Assembly (NCBI GenBank): GCA_945875085.1
Contig: CAMCJU010000064.1
Location: forward strand, 1-5,630
Reading direction: 5' to 3'
Length of the DNA stretch: 5,630 nt
Origin: Candidatus Phycorickettsia trachydisci
GTDB taxonomy: Bacteria; Pseudomonadota; Alphaproteobacteria; Rickettsiales; Rickettsiaceae
The translations under genes and the position numbers were made by a program. Below, piece by piece: positions 4,570 through 5,630 of this stretch. Each line of letters begins with the position of its first letter. Positions within the stretch are counted from its first letter, which is position 1. The notes under the pieces were generated by a model. It was not told the origin of the DNA and did not search any database. It was given only the letters and a program-made list of their open reading frames with translations.

Positions 4570-5630
4570 ATGCTTTGTAAATTTTTACAATTTCTAAAGA
4601 TGGCGATTTTTCCTATTGAAAGATCGGAATTAAAGCTTTTTTGTAAGTTTGCCTCTTTATTAATCTGTGTATTATTTAATTTTAGTGCACTTAGAACCTT
4701 GAAGGATAGTTTGATTATATCGGCTATAGGAGCTGAGGCTATTAGTTTTTTAAAGTTATGGTTAGTGCTGCCTAGTGCTGTTGCTTTTACTTTTTTATAT
4801 GTGAAGCTAAGTAATAGCTTGAATTTGCAGCAAATTTTCACTCTATTTGTTCTAATATTCATTAGTTTTTTTATTATTTTTGCTTTTGTAATCTATCCTA
4901 ATCAACATAATTATCATACATCTCCCAAGATTATAGAGTCTTTAATTGTTTCATGGCCTCATTGTAAATGGTTTATAAAGCTTTTTGGTAAATGGAGCTA
5001 TGTAGGGCTGTATGTTCTTGCGGAAATATGGGGGGCAATGATAATTAACTTAATGTTTTGGCAATTTGCAAATCATATTTTTAAAAAACAACAAGCAAGA
5101 AGGCTTTATCCGATGATTGGGATGTTTGGTAGCTTGGGGCTTATTTTTGCTGGAAAGTTATTGAGCATTTTTGCTCAAGTTGAAAAGCTATCTATAAGTA
5201 AATTAAGTTATAGTAAGCATTACGATCAAATGGAGATGGCAATTAAGTTGATAGTTTCCTCTGTCAGCGTGGTAGGATTCGTAGCAATCCTGCTTTTTCG
5301 CAACATTTATTCTAACTATATCGACCATGATGAGCAAAGTGCTTTATTGCTGCAAGGTACCAAGACTTCCTTGACTTTATGGCAGAGTATCAAAATGATT
5401 TGTCATTCCAGATACATTTTTTATATCTTTCTGCTTGTAATATCATATGGCCTAACTATTAATATACTTGAAGGGCCTTGGAAGGCTAAGCTTAGTCAGT
5501 TATATCTTGAGCCATGTGATTATATTATGTTTATGGGCAAATTTAATGTATGGATGGGTTTTTCTTCTATCATTATGACTATTATTGGGGGTAATGTACT
5601 TAGGCGTTTTGGATGGAGGTTCGCAGCTTA
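4570..5630 (+). CDS. tlc: ATP/ADP translocase (Tlc/NTT nucleotide transporter), partial
   Basis: Multi-pass inner-membrane carrier of the NTT family; characterised members of intracellular bacteria swap host ATP for bacterial ADP, while others import nucleotides or NAD. The reading frame is open from 4570 to the window end (353 codons plus two bases); Rickettsia Tlc1 has about 500 residues, so the last third, with its final membrane segments, is missing. From memory it closely resembles Tlc1: FPIE near the start, SALRTLKD, SISFLKLWLVLPSAV-like segment, YPNQHNY, PHCKWFIKLFGKWSY, LAEIWGAM, FWQFANHI, ILEGPWKAKL and MGKFNVWMGF. Lys45, Glu152 and Glu301 correspond to charged residues essential in plant NTT1; the fourth (Lys in the later ATKN region) is outside. 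Start 4570 aligns better with the Tlc1 N-terminus; ATG 4600 is the alternative (10 residues shorter). Neither has a Shine-Dalgarno. Exact substrate cannot be told from the sequence. Confidence 0.93.
   Translation, partial: MLCKFLQFLKMAIFPIERSELKLFCKFASLLICVLFNFSALRTLKDSLIISAIGAEAISFLKLWLVLPSAVAFTFLYVKLSNSLNLQQIFTLFVLIFISFFIIFAFVIYPNQHNYHTSPKIIESLIVSWPHCKWFIKLFGKWSYVGLYVLAEIWGAMIINLMFWQFANHIFKKQQARRLYPMIGMFGSLGLIFAGKLLSIFAQVEKLSISKLSYSKHYDQMEMAIKLIVSSVSVVGFVAILLFRNIYSNYIDHDEQSALLLQGTKTSLTLWQSIKMICHSRYIFYIFLLVISYGLTINILEGPWKAKLSQLYLEPCDYIMFMGKFNVWMGFSSIIMTIIGGNVLRRFGWRFAA
4575..4590. repeat. perfect 16-bp palindrome at the tlc 5' end
   Basis: TTGTAAA (4575-4581), TT, TTTACAA (4584-4590) is a perfect 7-bp inverted repeat with a 2-bp centre. 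It sits between the two possible tlc start codons, 10 bp after a TTGACA at 4560-4565. It could be a dimeric-repressor operator if translation starts at 4600, or coding sequence if it starts at 4570. Function unknown. Confidence 0.4.

Noticed and set aside
4518..4862. Minus-strand frame of 114 codons
   Set aside because: Antisense to the start of tlc, which has strong family motifs on the plus strand.

Overview
The window looks like a piece of an AT-rich alphaproteobacterial genome from an obligate intracellular lineage of the Rickettsiales/Holosporales type. Three observations support this: a circularly permuted, two-piece tmRNA gene with an alphaproteobacterial-style ANDNY tag; an SspB protein of the alphaproteobacterial kind; and a nucleotide transporter of the Tlc (ATP/ADP translocase) family, which is typical of energy-parasitic intracellular bacteria. 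Species or family cannot be fixed from the sequence alone. TGG is the Trp codon and the reading frames are clean, so the standard code fits.

Layout. Bases 1-1303 (minus strand) hold the N-terminal two thirds of ftsH, cut by the window start. tilS (1320-2639, minus) lies directly upstream of ftsH with a 16-bp gap, the tilS-ftsH order known from many proteobacteria. Between tilS and sspB, 2640-3032 holds a divergent promoter region and the permuted ssrA gene on the plus strand: acceptor piece, about 22-nt intervening segment, then coding piece. The plus strand continues with sspB (3033-3482), rnhA (start at 3490 or 3505, end 3960), a 120-bp spacer with a candidate promoter, mlaD (4080-4544), an AT-rich terminator-like hairpin, and a tlc-type gene running off the right edge (4570 or 4600 to 5630). 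No stretch over 300 bases lacks a gene; the longest protein-free stretch is occupied by ssrA.

How the genes connect. tmRNA rescues stalled ribosomes and adds a degradation tag. SspB tethers tagged proteins to ClpXP. FtsH is a membrane AAA+ protease also known to degrade ssrA-tagged proteins in E. coli. The tagging RNA, its adaptor and one of the proteases are therefore encoded within about 3.5 kb. tilS lets tRNA-Ile(CAU) read AUA, a codon used often in these AT-rich genes. rnhA removes RNA-DNA hybrids. mlaD is the substrate-binding MCE subunit of a phospholipid transporter, present without its mlaE/mlaF partners in this window. The Tlc protein would exchange host ATP for ADP, or carry another nucleotide.

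Most genes lack a clear Shine-Dalgarno sequence; mlaD has the best one. I found no transposons, CRISPR arrays or unknown systems. The most notable feature is the ssrA-sspB locus and its overlapping divergent promoters.
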